Assembly: GCA_012270065.1 (NCBI GenBank)
Contig: JAAXJB010000035.1
Coordinates: forward strand, 1-49,973
DNA: 49,973 bases
Direction of reading: 5' to 3'
Origin: Rubripirellula sp.
GTDB lineage: Bacteria > Planctomycetota > Planctomycetia > Pirellulales > Pirellulaceae
Below the pieces are notes generated by a model, which was not told the DNA's origin, did no database searches, and was given only the letters and a program-made list of their open reading frames with translations. A program made the translations under genes and the position numbers. This document shows, one piece after another, positions 28,253-37,438 of this stretch. How positions within the stretch are numbered: the stretch's first letter is position 1; each line of letters opens with the position of its first letter.

Positions 28253-29344
28253 ATGCAATTTGGACAAGCTCATCCGAAAAGCGACGAAGACGAAGATGAT
28301 GGCTGTTTGGAAGTGGGGGCTGACCGGTTTTCTGTTCCGATCATGCGTGTGGGAGGTCTCCGTTGCTCAGTTTCCTACACCGTCGTGATGGTGTTGGCTG
28401 TGTTGCTTGGCGTTGTCATCAATGTGATGCGTCAGCCTGGCAACGCTGATCTTCCACGAGTCGCTGGATTAGCATTGCTGGCTTGGACATCGGGTTGGGG
28501 CATCCAGGCTCTGGCATACTTGGGCGTGGCCCGTGCTGCCGGTTACCGCGTGCGTCGGATTCGTTTTGGCATTTTGGGTATCGAGACAGTGCCGATGCGT
28601 TGGCATGCACGCTTATCTCTCTTCAGCGGTTTTGCATCATTGGCAGGTTGTATCGGATTAGCTTGTTCGTACCGATTGGTGAATGGTGTGTTGGAGGTCC
28701 CTTCCATGGAGGTGACCACGGATGCCATTTGGGAACTGCCAAGCATTGGGTTGGGTGAGGTTGAGTCAGCGTGGCGAACAGCGAGTTGGCTTTGTTTTGT
28801 TCAGGGGCTCGGGCAGCTGTGTCCCTTGCCACGCACGATTGGTCGGCAGTTGCTTGCCGCTCTTGTTGCTCTTTTGAGGCCCAAGGCCGGGATTGATGTG
28901 AAAGTAAAAACAGTCAGGCTGCTGATTGACACCTTTGCCTTTGCCACCCTTGGAATTGCAATCTGGTTGATGAAAACTGGTCAGGATATCGCCGGTGTGG
29001 GATGGATTTTTCTGATGTGCCTTTCAGTATTGGCTTGGCTCTCATCCCGGAGATCGGATTTGGTGCAAATAATGGAGGCTTTCGAGTTTGCGGCGTTTGA
29101 TAAGACAGCTGAGGATCAGGCCGGTTTGTGGAAGCTTCTTGATCAGCGTGTTCGCCAATGGCGTGCAACGCGACGCATACGGATTGCTCAGCGGATCGAA
29201 CGTTCTGAGGCAGTGGATGCGCAGAGGGTTGACGAGATCTTGAATCAATTGCACGATCAGGGCGTTGAATCGTTGACGGTTCAGGATCGACAACTTCTTG
29301 AGAAGGTCAGCGCAAACCTGAGAAAACAGCGCTCGGCAGAGTAG
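28253..29344 (+). CDS. site-2 protease-like membrane protein lacking catalytic residues (pseudoprotease)
   Basis: 363 residues with about five hydrophobic segments. The region IQALAYLGVARAAGYRVRRI (84-103) aligns with the active-site helix of M50 site-2 proteases, in which HExxH would stand where QALAY (85-89) is found; both zinc-binding histidines and the glutamate are missing. The second S2P motif, usually NxxPxxPLDGGRLL, is represented by QLCPLPRTIGRQLL (188-201), again without the metal-binding Asp. The C-terminal tail (about 325-355, VDEILNQLHDQGVESLTVQD) resembles the short helical motif found at the end of planctomycete rhomboid proteins. It may act as a chaperone or regulator for membrane proteins, but no function is known. 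Not in an operon with parAB. Confidence 0.7.
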   Translation: MQFGQAHPKSDEDEDDGCLEVGADRFSVPIMRVGGLRCSVSYTVVMVLAVLLGVVINVMRQPGNADLPRVAGLALLAWTSGWGIQALAYLGVARAAGYRVRRIRFGILGIETVPMRWHARLSLFSGFASLAGCIGLACSYRLVNGVLEVPSMEVTTDAIWELPSIGLGEVESAWRTASWLCFVQGLGQLCPLPRTIGRQLLAALVALLRPKAGIDVKVKTVRLLIDTFAFATLGIAIWLMKTGQDIAGVGWIFLMCLSVLAWLSSRRSDLVQIMEAFEFAAFDKTAEDQAGLWKLLDQRVRQWRATRRIRIAQRIERSEAVDAQRVDEILNQLHDQGVESLTVQDRQLLEKVSANLRKQRSAE

Positions 29345-29725
29345 AACGGCAGTGCACGCCGCTGATGGCTCTCCAAGTCATTTGAACAGAAGCGGTTTGA
29401 ACCTGTTTCATGGATTGCCCAGTGGTCTCATTTTTTGAATCCTGCATGCCTTGTTAGGTCATTTTTTTCAGGCTGATTGACCGGATTGTTGCGTTCAGCC
29501 AACGACTTGTCTGATTGGATTGTGAAAACAGGGGGTTCGCTCCACACGGGCGTCGGCGAAGCGATTAAACTTTCCGTCCAGATTAGGAGCTGGTTCTTGT
29601 CCGGAATGAGTTTTCGGAATTGCCGGTCCTTCGGGAATTGCAATTGAGCAGCAGGGTGCTGTAGGCACGGCCAAGTTCACATTGCGAGGTTTTGATGGTT
29701 GTGAAGCTCTCGTTTGAGGTTGAAG
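29345..29725. other. gap without a recognised gene
   Basis: About 380 bases between the S2P-like gene and the GntP-type transporter. Minus-strand frames of 60-70 codons exist but lack start signals and are Pro/Ser-rich. No repeat or terminator with a T-run was recognised. Confidence 0.4.
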
Positions 29726-31744
29726 ATGCGAACTTATCTTCTTGTTTTTGGACTGGCTGTCCTTTCGCTTTCGTTCAGTTTGCCGGAAGTTGCGGCAGCT
29801 CCGCAGGAATCTGCCACCGGCGCTGAAGTTGTCGACGATGCCGGTAATGGAGCAGAGACAGCAGGTTCTCAGGCATCGGATGCTGATGTGAGCAAGGAGG
29901 TTGCAGTCGAGAAGCCTGATGAAGCGGGGACTTCTGGTGCAGCGGCCAAAGGCACCGATCAGTCTGGTGTCAGCGGTCAGAATATTGCCAAAAATCAGTA
30001 CGCGCCTGTCATTCTACTGGTGATCGGTATCGTATCCGTCTTGGGAATGATCATCGGTCTGAAATTGAATGCGTTCATGGCTTTGATCATTTCAGCGTTG
30101 ATCGTGAGTCTTGGGGTTGGTCTTGTTGACGGTGAGGATGCGGGATCGCGCATGTCAGCGGTCGTTCAGGGATTTGGAGGTGCCGCTGGTGGGATTGGGA
30201 TTGTCATTGCCATGGCAGCCATCATCGGAAAATGCATGCTGGATAGTGGGGCTGCTGATCGTATTGTCAGAAGTGCAATCAACGTGACCGGTGAGAAAAA
30301 AGCTTCCTTTGGTTTGATGCTTAGTGGGTTTGTGCTTGCGATTCCTGTTTTCTTTGACACCGTCTTCTATCTGCTGGTGCCACTGGCTCGAAGTCTGTAT
30401 CGTCGCACCAACAAAAACTATCTGCGATACCTGATGGCCATTGCTACCGGCGGCGCGATCACCCACACACTGGTCCCGCCGACACCCGGCCCCTTACTTG
30501 TTTCTGCCATTCTGGGCGTCGAAATCGGGATGATGATGCTGGTGGGGACGATGGTGGCTGTTCCGGCTGCGATCGTCGGTTTGACTTATTCCTACATCGC
30601 TGACCGAATCATGCCAGTGGTGATGCGACCCCTGGGGTCCAAGGAGGAAAAGCATGATGCTTTATCCGAGGACCAGCTTCCGTCTCTTTGGGTGTCGTTA
30701 TTACCTGTCCTGCTGCCTGTTGTTTTGATCGGTGCCGGGACTCTTGCGATGACTTTGGCGGATCGAGAAGACAAAGCAAGATTGTTGGTGGAAGACATTC
30801 AGGATTTTGGACAGTTGGCGACAATGTTTGTCGATGCAGATCCGAATACTCCGGCTGGACGCGTGATTGGCAGTGACCAGTTAACTGACAACGAGCGAAT
30901 GGAACTCATGACACCGGCAACCACGGCGGCCGGGAAAGAACGGCAGGTAGAACTGATGAATCAGGTGCTGTTGGATGATGACCTGTATGATGAACGCGCC
31001 TTCCTTGGGGTCCCACTTTCCAGTGTGTCAAAGTCGAAGCTGAAAGCAAACCAACTGCGGATGAAGCCCGTGGATCGAAGGCGGATGAATCGGTCGCTAC
31101 TTGAAGATGCTTATCCGGATTTGATTGCCAAGCATGTCTGGGAGACGCCCAAACGCGGAATATCCAATCGGCTGGCGCTATGGAGTAATGCCAATTTTGC
31201 GCTGATGCTGGCCGCGATCGTATCGATGCTGACACTGAAGTATGTAAGATCTCTGTCGTGGCGCAGTTTGAGCGAAGATGTCGAAGAATCGTTGATGAGT
31301 GGCGGGGTGATCATCTTGATCACGGCTGCAGGTGGTGCGTTTGGGGCGATGCTGCAGGACACTCACATCAGTAACACGATCAAAGACTATTTTGCCGGCG
31401 CAGGTGCATCGGGAATCGCTTTGCTACTGCTGGGATGGGGAATTGCCGCGGTATTGAAAGTTGCTCAAGGCAGCAGCACGGTAGCCATGATTGTGGGGGC
31501 CGGTATGATGTCTGCGATCATCGGGGATGCAAAACCCGATTACAACATGGTGTACGTCGCAACGGCAGTAGGAACCGGGTCACTGATGGGGAGTTGGATG
31601 AACGACAGTGGATTCTGGGTCTTTACCAAAATGGGTGGGCTAACCGAGAGCGAGTCGCTGAAAAGTTGGACACCGTTATTGATGGTGCTTTCACTGGTCG
31701 GACTCGTGGTGACCATCATGTTGAGTCAGGTTCTGCCAATGTAG
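29726..31744 (+). CDS. GntP-family transporter with N-terminal extension and hydrophilic insertion
   Basis: 672 residues from the ATG at 29726, which has GAGG six bases before it; typical GntP permeases have about 440-450. The extra length is a signal-peptide-like start (to about residue 25), an acidic/alanine-rich stretch to about 90, and a roughly 130-residue hydrophilic insertion (about 346-481) inside the membrane domain. The core has the family signature HTLVPPTPGPL (247-257) and many helices. GntP proteins are proton symporters for gluconate and related acids; the substrate here is not known. A small membrane protein gene follows after 9 bases. Confidence 0.85.
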   Translation: MRTYLLVFGLAVLSLSFSLPEVAAAPQESATGAEVVDDAGNGAETAGSQASDADVSKEVAVEKPDEAGTSGAAAKGTDQSGVSGQNIAKNQYAPVILLVIGIVSVLGMIIGLKLNAFMALIISALIVSLGVGLVDGEDAGSRMSAVVQGFGGAAGGIGIVIAMAAIIGKCMLDSGAADRIVRSAINVTGEKKASFGLMLSGFVLAIPVFFDTVFYLLVPLARSLYRRTNKNYLRYLMAIATGGAITHTLVPPTPGPLLVSAILGVEIGMMMLVGTMVAVPAAIVGLTYSYIADRIMPVVMRPLGSKEEKHDALSEDQLPSLWVSLLPVLLPVVLIGAGTLAMTLADREDKARLLVEDIQDFGQLATMFVDADPNTPAGRVIGSDQLTDNERMELMTPATTAAGKERQVELMNQVLLDDDLYDERAFLGVPLSSVSKSKLKANQLRMKPVDRRRMNRSLLEDAYPDLIAKHVWETPKRGISNRLALWSNANFALMLAAIVSMLTLKYVRSLSWRSLSEDVEESLMSGGVIILITAAGGAFGAMLQDTHISNTIKDYFAGAGASGIALLLLGWGIAAVLKVAQGSSTVAMIVGAGMMSAIIGDAKPDYNMVYVATAVGTGSLMGSWMNDSGFWVFTKMGGLTESESLKSWTPLLMVLSLVGLVVTIMLSQVLPM

Positions 31745-31753
31745 GCCAGCCAT

Positions 31754-32023
31754 ATGAACAAGCAACCATCTGATGAACTGGGCGTGACTGTCGCTGGATG
31801 TGCCATTGGAATCGGTTCGGCACTAATGACGTGTTTTCTGCTGTACTTGAATGGCTCGTTGGTGCTGGCCGTCATATCGGCGTTGAGTGCAGGTGAAAAT
31901 GATTTGTTGCAGGACAAACGGATTGCCCAATGTCTTCTTTTTCTTGTGCCGGTCATCCTTGTCGTGATCGAATGGATGATGATTGACTATGTACGCACCA
32001 GATTTGTTCGGCGATCCCGCTGA
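31754..32023 (+). CDS. small membrane protein downstream of GntP
   Basis: 89 residues with hydrophobic segments at about 15-38 and 60-78, ending in a basic tail (RTRFVRRSR) that would stay in the cytoplasm. Its ATG lies 9 bases after the stop of the transporter gene, so the two are probably cotranscribed. No family was recognised; it could be an accessory to the transporter, though only position supports this. Confidence 0.6.
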   Translation: MNKQPSDELGVTVAGCAIGIGSALMTCFLLYLNGSLVLAVISALSAGENDLLQDKRIAQCLLFLVPVILVVIEWMMIDYVRTRFVRRSR

Positions 32024-32095
32024 CATATGTGTTTCTGGCTGGGCTGGATTTCATGACGGGCTGTCTGTCCGGTTTGGGACTTTTGAAAGCAGGGT

Positions 32096-32782
32096 ATGAT
32101 TTTGCTGCTTCATTTGATTCGTCATGCAGAGAGCCAGAATAATGTAAGGCCTGCTTACAGTCGTGTCGAAGATCCACCGCTGACCGCAGCAGGAATGCTG
32201 CAGGCTCGTTACCTGGCCGAGCGGTTCATGCAACTTGAATTTGATCGGCTGATTTGCAGCCCCTTTTTGCGTGCGTTACAAACTGCACGTGCGATCCATG
32301 ATCAGCTCGGCTGTCCCGTCGATGTGTGGGACAACATTTTTGAAGTCGGCGGTGTTTTTCAAGGGCACGGTCCAGAAGCGTTGGAAGGCGGAACAGGCCT
32401 GACGCGTCGCGAAGTTCACCAGCAGGCTGTATCAAACCCGGCACTGTGCACCGCGGATTGCTCCGTCAAGGACTCAGGTTGGTGGGGGCGACCACGCGAA
32501 ACCAGAGACGAAGCATGGATGAGAGCGGCCAAAGTGAAGAAGCGTTTGGCTGAGATTGCCGGTGATGAACCAGCTTCCGTTCTTGTTCTGGTGACGCATG
32601 CAGCTTTCACGCGGAATTTGTTGGCGAGATTACTCGACGGAACTCGTGAGAAGATGCGGCATGCCCAACTCTGCAATACTGGCGTGACCAGTTTGTATTT
32701 CGACGATGGCATCTGGCGACTCAAATTTCTCGATGACGTCAGTCACTTGCCAGTGAGACTTGTTACTGGATTTGAAGTCTGA
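32096..32782 (+). CDS. histidine phosphatase family protein (phosphoglycerate mutase-like)
   Basis: 228 residues. The phosphate-binding motif LIRHAESQNN (7-16) contains the nucleophilic His, and the second His is in VLVTHAAFTRN (about 165). PLTAAGMLQARYLAERF and ICSPFLRALQTA complete the family pattern. Such enzymes dephosphorylate small metabolites or proteins; the specific substrate cannot be inferred. A 7-bp inverted repeat follows about 90 bases downstream (32875-32893). Confidence 0.88.
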   Translation: MILLLHLIRHAESQNNVRPAYSRVEDPPLTAAGMLQARYLAERFMQLEFDRLICSPFLRALQTARAIHDQLGCPVDVWDNIFEVGGVFQGHGPEALEGGTGLTRREVHQQAVSNPALCTADCSVKDSGWWGRPRETRDEAWMRAAKVKKRLAEIAGDEPASVLVLVTHAAFTRNLLARLLDGTREKMRHAQLCNTGVTSLYFDDGIWRLKFLDDVSHLPVRLVTGFEV

Positions 32783-32796
32783 TGTTTTTGAACGCA

Positions 32797-32922
32797 TCAG
32801 GGATGAACGCGTAAAAAATCGGCAAATGGCTCTGTGTGGTGTTCCATCCAGTCATCGGCTTGTGAGGTGAGTCCGCTCAGGTCGTGCCTGAGCCTGGCGA
32901 ACTGATTGTTGGCTTCAGGCAC
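32797..32922 (-). CDS. possible 41-residue protein
   Basis: A GTG-initiated frame at 32922 ends in TGA at 32797-32799 and reads as a natural-looking peptide (VPEANNQFARLRHDL, then QADDWMEHHTEPFADF). It lies between the histidine phosphatase and the secreted protein gene on the minus strand. Composition is the only support; no ribosome-binding site stands out and no homologue is recognised, so it may be chance. A perfect hairpin (GCTCAGG/CCTGAGC) lies inside. Confidence 0.3.
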   Translation of the reverse strand: MPEANNQFARLRHDLSGLTSQADDWMEHHTEPFADFLRVHP

Positions 32923-32950
32923 CGGAATGGTGTGAAATCAGTCTCTGGGT

Positions 32951-33202
32951 CTAGCGAGGTTGTACGACGAAAGAGGTTGCTGGCTGTGCTGATCGCTTTT
33001 TGTTGCGCACCAGGATGCTCGGGCCATAAATTCGATTCAATTGTTCCTCGGTCAAACGGGGAGCCTGGCGAATGGGTGCGGAGTAAGGGTTGGAAGGTAC
33101 GTATCGGCGACTGTTGAAAAAGCGACCGTTTTGTGCGGATGCAATGGCAGCAAAGCAGAGGCTGATGCACAGAGCGGTGACCATCAGATAACGTAACGGC
33201 AT
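32951..33202 (-). CDS. small secreted protein
   Basis: 83 residues with a clear signal peptide (hydrophobic MVTALCISLCFAAIASAQ, cleavage after AQ expected). The mature part is about 60 residues, basic, with RRYVPSNPYSAPIRQAPRL and IYGPSILVRNKKRSA. I do not recognise it. The SD-like AGGAG appears in the minus-strand leader. It is probably an envelope protein. Confidence 0.5.
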   Translation of the reverse strand: MPLRYLMVTALCISLCFAAIASAQNGRFFNSRRYVPSNPYSAPIRQAPRLTEEQLNRIYGPSILVRNKKRSAQPATSFVVQPR

Positions 33203-33728
33203 GATAAGACTCGAAGAGGAGATTTGAAATCGGGATCAACAGATACGTTCTGGTTAGCCACTGATTTCTTTGCACGAGAAGTCTTGCTTACCCTAAAGAG
33301 AATGTCATCAGGAAATCTGGCGGTTACCGAGGTTATTGCCCGGTTGTTCGGATTTTGGCGATCTTGCGTCGTCATGAATGCCAACAGAATGCATTTCCGG
33401 CAGTGGGGCGTGCCATCAATTCGATTGTTTCACGGCATTGATTGGCAGGGAATGGTGAAAAGCGTGCGTCAGCCATGGAAGCGAAAGCCGCCTTTGACGT
33501 CGGCGGACGGCTGCGAAACAGCGATCAGATGCGATCCCTCTGAGGCGAGACGAAATTTCTTGAGCCTTGTGGGCGGAAGGTTGAGTGAACAGAACTGCGC
33601 ACTGGAATCAAGTCGAGCTGGAATTCATACCGCCGCGGATGGTTGACGGGTGGGTTTTGGCTTAATATGTGAGTTGTTAGTTGCACGGGTTGGATGTTCG
33701 GGGACCTTTTTGAAATACGGGCCGTTAG
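33203..33728. other. gap without a recognised gene
   Basis: About 530 bases. A plus-strand frame (33224-33646) is open for 140 codons but has a TTG start and uncertain composition, so it is not called. The sequence TGTTTCACG, half of a parS-like site, occurs at 33426-33434. Confidence 0.4.
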
Positions 33729-34079
33729 ATGTCAGGGAACCCATTTGAACGATTTGAAAGGTCGCGACGGGGGTTGCTGACTCCCGTTGTCCTGTTTGTG
33801 GTTGGGGCATGTCTGACTTATGCCGCCATTACCTCACTGCGTGATGTGTTTCTGCGTGAGATTGAGGCCGTGCAAAGATTGCAATCCGAGGAAACGGAGG
33901 CCGATCAGGATGCGGCGCGAAACCGGGAAGTGGGCGATCCCGGCAATCAGAATGAAACAGAAGAAACTTCGCGGCAAATCGCTGTATCTGAAGGTTCCGA
34001 TGCCAGCGTTTCAGGAATGAGTCAGAAAATAACTGATGGAGACACCGCAGAGACAGTGGATGCTGAGAGGGAGCAGTGA
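33729..34079 (+). CDS. small membrane-anchored protein with acidic tail
   Basis: 116 residues: a basic N-terminus, one membrane helix at about 17-36 (LTPVVLFVVGACLTYAAIT), then a long acidic, Gln/Ser-rich tail that is probably disordered. It lies 44 bases before the AAA+ ATPase gene on the same strand and may belong to the same operon. No family recognised. Confidence 0.55.
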   Translation: MSGNPFERFERSRRGLLTPVVLFVVGACLTYAAITSLRDVFLREIEAVQRLQSEETEADQDAARNREVGDPGNQNETEETSRQIAVSEGSDASVSGMSQKITDGDTAETVDAEREQ

Positions 34080-34123
34080 AGGAAGTCTGAGAGAGTGTCC
34101 GCAGGAGATCGTTTCGGCGTAGA

Positions 34124-35569
34124 ATGGTCGTCGTGCAGGTCAATGTGGTTGGAAGTGGACGAAATGCAGAGAGGAATGCGGGGTTATCAGTTTTGACGAA
34201 TCCAAATGATGCCGCGATCGAGGCACTGCGAAGTGCCGTCAACGTTGCTCCTGAGAATCAAGCTCTCGTTCAGCAATTGATCAAGTTGCTGATTGAGCTC
34301 TTGAAATACGAAGAAGCGGAGCACATTGCCCGTACAGCTTTACAACACCATCCCGGAAGCGTTGTTTTGCAATTGTGCCTGGCTGACGTCTACTTCCGGC
34401 AGGGAAAAGATTCTCACGCTCTCGCGATCGTGGAAACTTTGGCGCTCGGGAAAGACGCCGACCCACGTGCGATGGTGATGCATGCGCGATTGCTGCAGCG
34501 CACCGGCGATCTGCGCGGTGCTGTTGCGACTTACAAAGAGGCCGTTGATCGGGATGACGAGGTTGCAGACAGTGACTTGGAAAGTCTGCTTGGCATTGCT
34601 GACTTGGGGACACAGGATTCCGAACTGGAATCAGATTTTGACGAGCCTGTTCCGGAATTCGCTGACCACATGGCGGAGGAAACCGAGGATGAATTGAGTT
34701 TGCTGAGTGAGCGACCAGAGGAGAATTTTGAATCTGTTGGTGGCATGCAGAATGTAAAAGACGAGATACGGGTCAAGATCATTTACCCGTTGCAGCATGC
34801 CGATATGTACGCAGCGTACGGCAAAAAAGTGGGAGGTGGAATTCTGTTGTACGGTCCGCCGGGTTGTGGAAAAACGCATCTGGCCCGGGCAACCGCCGGA
34901 GAGGTGAATTCAGCTTTCTTGTCGGTTGGAATCAGTGATGTGCTCTCGATGTGGTTGGGTAGCAGCGAGAAAAACCTGAACGCAGTTTTCCAGCAGGCAC
35001 GGGAAAGCAGACCCTGTGTGCTCTTCTTCGATGAAGTTGATGCCTTGGGGGCAAGTCGTGCGGATATGAAACGCACGGCAGGACGCCATTTGATCAATCA
35101 GTTTCTGTCTGAATTGGATGGAGTCGAGGCCGACAACGAGGGAGTGTTGTGTTTGGCAGCGACCAACACACCCTGGCATCTGGATACGGCTTTCAGGCGA
35201 CCGGGGCGGTTTGATCGAGTGATCTTTGTACCACCTCCAGATGAAAGCGCCCGTCAGGAAATTCTCAAATTGCAATTGCAAGGTAAGCCCACTGACTCAG
35301 TTGATGTGCGTAAACTGGCCGCGAAAACAGCAGATTATTCCGGGGCTGATTTGAAAGCCGTCGTTGATTGTGCTGTCGAAGCCAAGTTGCATGAAGCGGT
35401 CAAACTGGGAATTCCCAAACCAATCAACACCAAGGATCTGCTCAAGGCTGCCAAGCAGGTTCGACCGACCACCCGTGAGTGGTTTTCCGCTGCAAGGAAT
35501 CACGCCTTGTACGCCAATGAAGGTGGGATTTACGACGACATCCTCGATTACCTCAAGATCAAGCGATGA
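34124..35569 (+). CDS. AAA+ ATPase with N-terminal TPR-like repeats
   Basis: 481 residues. The N-terminal part (about 28-160) consists of TPR-like helical repeats (EALRSAVNVAPENQALVQQL, HIARTALQHHPGSVVLQLCL), then an acidic linker (about 165-205), then a single AAA domain: Walker A GPPGCGKT (244-251), pore loop MWLG (276-279), Walker B LFFDEVDAL (300-308), sensor 1 Asn348, arginine fingers in FRRPGRFDR (358-366) and sensor 2 SGADL (406-410). The domain is of the classic Vps4/FtsH/p97 group, which threads or remodels proteins; no protease domain follows. A TTG at 34193 with GCGGGG nearby may be the true start. The stop overlaps the next start (ATGA). Confidence 0.88.
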   Translation: MVVVQVNVVGSGRNAERNAGLSVLTNPNDAAIEALRSAVNVAPENQALVQQLIKLLIELLKYEEAEHIARTALQHHPGSVVLQLCLADVYFRQGKDSHALAIVETLALGKDADPRAMVMHARLLQRTGDLRGAVATYKEAVDRDDEVADSDLESLLGIADLGTQDSELESDFDEPVPEFADHMAEETEDELSLLSERPEENFESVGGMQNVKDEIRVKIIYPLQHADMYAAYGKKVGGGILLYGPPGCGKTHLARATAGEVNSAFLSVGISDVLSMWLGSSEKNLNAVFQQARESRPCVLFFDEVDALGASRADMKRTAGRHLINQFLSELDGVEADNEGVLCLAATNTPWHLDTAFRRPGRFDRVIFVPPPDESARQEILKLQLQGKPTDSVDVRKLAAKTADYSGADLKAVVDCAVEAKLHEAVKLGIPKPINTKDLLKAAKQVRPTTREWFSAARNHALYANEGGIYDDILDYLKIKR

Positions 35570-36834
35570 ATGACAGGTACGAACGCTCACAGCTTCTGTT
35601 GGCGCAGCAAAGATATGAGTTGGCGGAGCGTGAATTGCGTACCTTGCTCGCGGAGGATCCCAATGACGGAATCGCGTTGTCGCTAGTATCGTTGTGCATT
35701 TTGCATGACTCCGAAAGAATGGTCGAAGCGTCCGAAACTGCCCAGCGAGCGGTAGGCGTTTCACCGGGTGAGTCTTTGACACACTATGCCCTGGCGACTT
35801 GTTATCTCCGGAGAAATCGCTTCGAGCAGGCAGAAGAGGCAATTCAGATGTCTCTGACTCTGGATCCGGATGATGCGGATGCATTTGCAGTGTTGGCACG
35901 CACGCTGTTGGGGCGACAACGTTATGAAGATGCGCTGGCAGTGATTGATCAGGGTCTGGCCGTTGATCCGGAACATGGTGATTGCGGTAGCTTGCGCGCC
36001 ATCACTTTGGAGAGACTTGGGCGTGACACCGAAGCAGTGGCGGTCTCAAGCGAACGCTTGCAGAAAAGTCCTTTGGATCCCATGGCTCATGCTTCTCATG
36101 GTTACACGCTTCTGCAGTCAGGCGACTATCGTCAGGCACAGGTCGCCTTTCGTGAGGCCTTGCGTCTTGATCCTGATAACGAAATGGCACGTACTGGCTT
36201 GATCACGGCTCTCAATAACCGAAGTTTGGTGTTCCGCCTTGTGCACAGGTTTTATGTTTCCCTGAGCCGCCTGCATGCGCGAGCAGCTTTTTTTCTTATC
36301 TTTGGCGCTTGGATACTCATTCAGTTGTTGTCCTGGTTCGCCGACAAATATCCAATTCTGCGCCCCGTTGTGTTCCCGGTCATCTGCTTTTACGCCCTGT
36401 TCGTCCTGCTGACCTGGATTGCCAATCCATTGTTCAATACGTTTCTGCGGTTTCACCCGTTTGGGCAGCATCTTTTGACGCGTGCTCAGACGTGGGCTTC
36501 GAATCTGATAGCACCATGTCTCGCTCTTTCGATAAGCTCGATCATGATCGGATTTTTCTGTTCTGACGTGTGGCTGGGGATCATGGCCGGTGCCTATTGG
36601 ATTGGCTTGACCATCCCGATTGCGGGTGCTTTCAGTGCCGATGAATCGAGGCGGCAAGCGATGTTGGGAGCGATCGCAGTCGGGATTGCTTTGATTCCCG
36701 TGGCAGGAACGATTCTGAGCGTGACAAGCGAGTCGATTGGACCCGTTATTTCCAGTTTCCGTTATTACGGATTCGCACTTCTGGCTTTTCAGATTGGAGG
36801 TAACTTGCTGTTGTCCCGACCTGCTCAGACGTGA
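35566..36834 (+). CDS. TPR protein with C-terminal membrane domain
   Basis: 422 residues, coupled to the AAA+ gene by an ATGA overlap. The N-terminal two thirds up to about residue 215 are about six TPRs (for example AHASHGYTLLQSGDYRQAQV and FREALRLDPDNEMARTGL). The C-terminal part has about five hydrophobic segments (for example FFLIFGAWILIQLLSWFAD and IAVGIALIPVAGTILSV). It is a likely membrane adaptor that recruits the ATPase or its substrates by TPR contacts. No homologue with known function recognised. Confidence 0.82.
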   Translation: MNDRYERSQLLLAQQRYELAERELRTLLAEDPNDGIALSLVSLCILHDSERMVEASETAQRAVGVSPGESLTHYALATCYLRRNRFEQAEEAIQMSLTLDPDDADAFAVLARTLLGRQRYEDALAVIDQGLAVDPEHGDCGSLRAITLERLGRDTEAVAVSSERLQKSPLDPMAHASHGYTLLQSGDYRQAQVAFREALRLDPDNEMARTGLITALNNRSLVFRLVHRFYVSLSRLHARAAFFLIFGAWILIQLLSWFADKYPILRPVVFPVICFYALFVLLTWIANPLFNTFLRFHPFGQHLLTRAQTWASNLIAPCLALSISSIMIGFFCSDVWLGIMAGAYWIGLTIPIAGAFSADESRRQAMLGAIAVGIALIPVAGTILSVTSESIGPVISSFRYYGFALLAFQIGGNLLLSRPAQT

Positions 36835-37054
36835 GGATGATTACATCCTGTCACGCGAAGGTCCGATACTCTGATTTTTATCGTTCAGGTTGTAACGAGG
36901 GAAAGTCGTTCGCTTCTGGCTTTTTTGCTGTTTTTTACCAGTCACACCGATTGGCATCGAATGTTCAGCCTACGTTTCTGAGTCTCTCGTTCCAGAGACA
37001 AACTGTTTTGACGCACGGGGGCTTGCGTGAAATCAGTCAGCGAAGGCGTACGAA

Positions 37055-37438
37055 ATGGGCGATTGTCCACCGACTACCGATTTAATAAACAACGGAAACT
37101 CCCAGGCTGCGATCCGTAAATCGTTCGCATTTTGTGGTTGGGCAATGATGTGTGCTGCCATGGGTTTTGTGATGATTGGAGATCAATGGGGAAATGGCAT
37201 CGGTCTGATTCTGTCAGAAAGTGACTCAGGATTTGGTGTTTCGACGCAAAAACTGGCGCAGCTGCGTTTCTGTTGCATGGGAGCCGTTCTGTCGGGAATC
37301 TTCGCGTTTGGACATTTGCTCCATAGTGCAATTCTGTTTGTCCGTGAAAAGGACGGCGAGCATGGACTGCCGGTAGGCATGGTGTTTCAAGCGTCGTCAT
37401 CGGGTCCAGTCGGCAAAGACCTCCCCTCCTGTTCCTGA
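37055..37438 (+). CDS. small membrane protein
   Basis: 127 residues with hydrophobic stretches at about 25-45 (FCGWAMMCAAMGFVMIGDQWG) and 70-95 (FCCMGAVLSGIFAFGHLLHSAILFV). No family recognised. It lies 220 bases after the TPR membrane protein on the same strand. Confidence 0.5.
   Translation: MGDCPPTTDLINNGNSQAAIRKSFAFCGWAMMCAAMGFVMIGDQWGNGIGLILSESDSGFGVSTQKLAQLRFCCMGAVLSGIFAFGHLLHSAILFVREKDGEHGLPVGMVFQASSSGPVGKDLPSCS

Noticed and set aside
33224-33646. 140-codon plus-strand frame
   Set aside because: TTG start, no recognisable features and poor composition; the region is better described as a gap.
36831-37085. 84-codon frame overlapping the end of the TPR membrane protein gene
   Set aside because: The ATGA-like overlap is tempting, but the translation is Arg/Ser/Phe-rich and random-looking.
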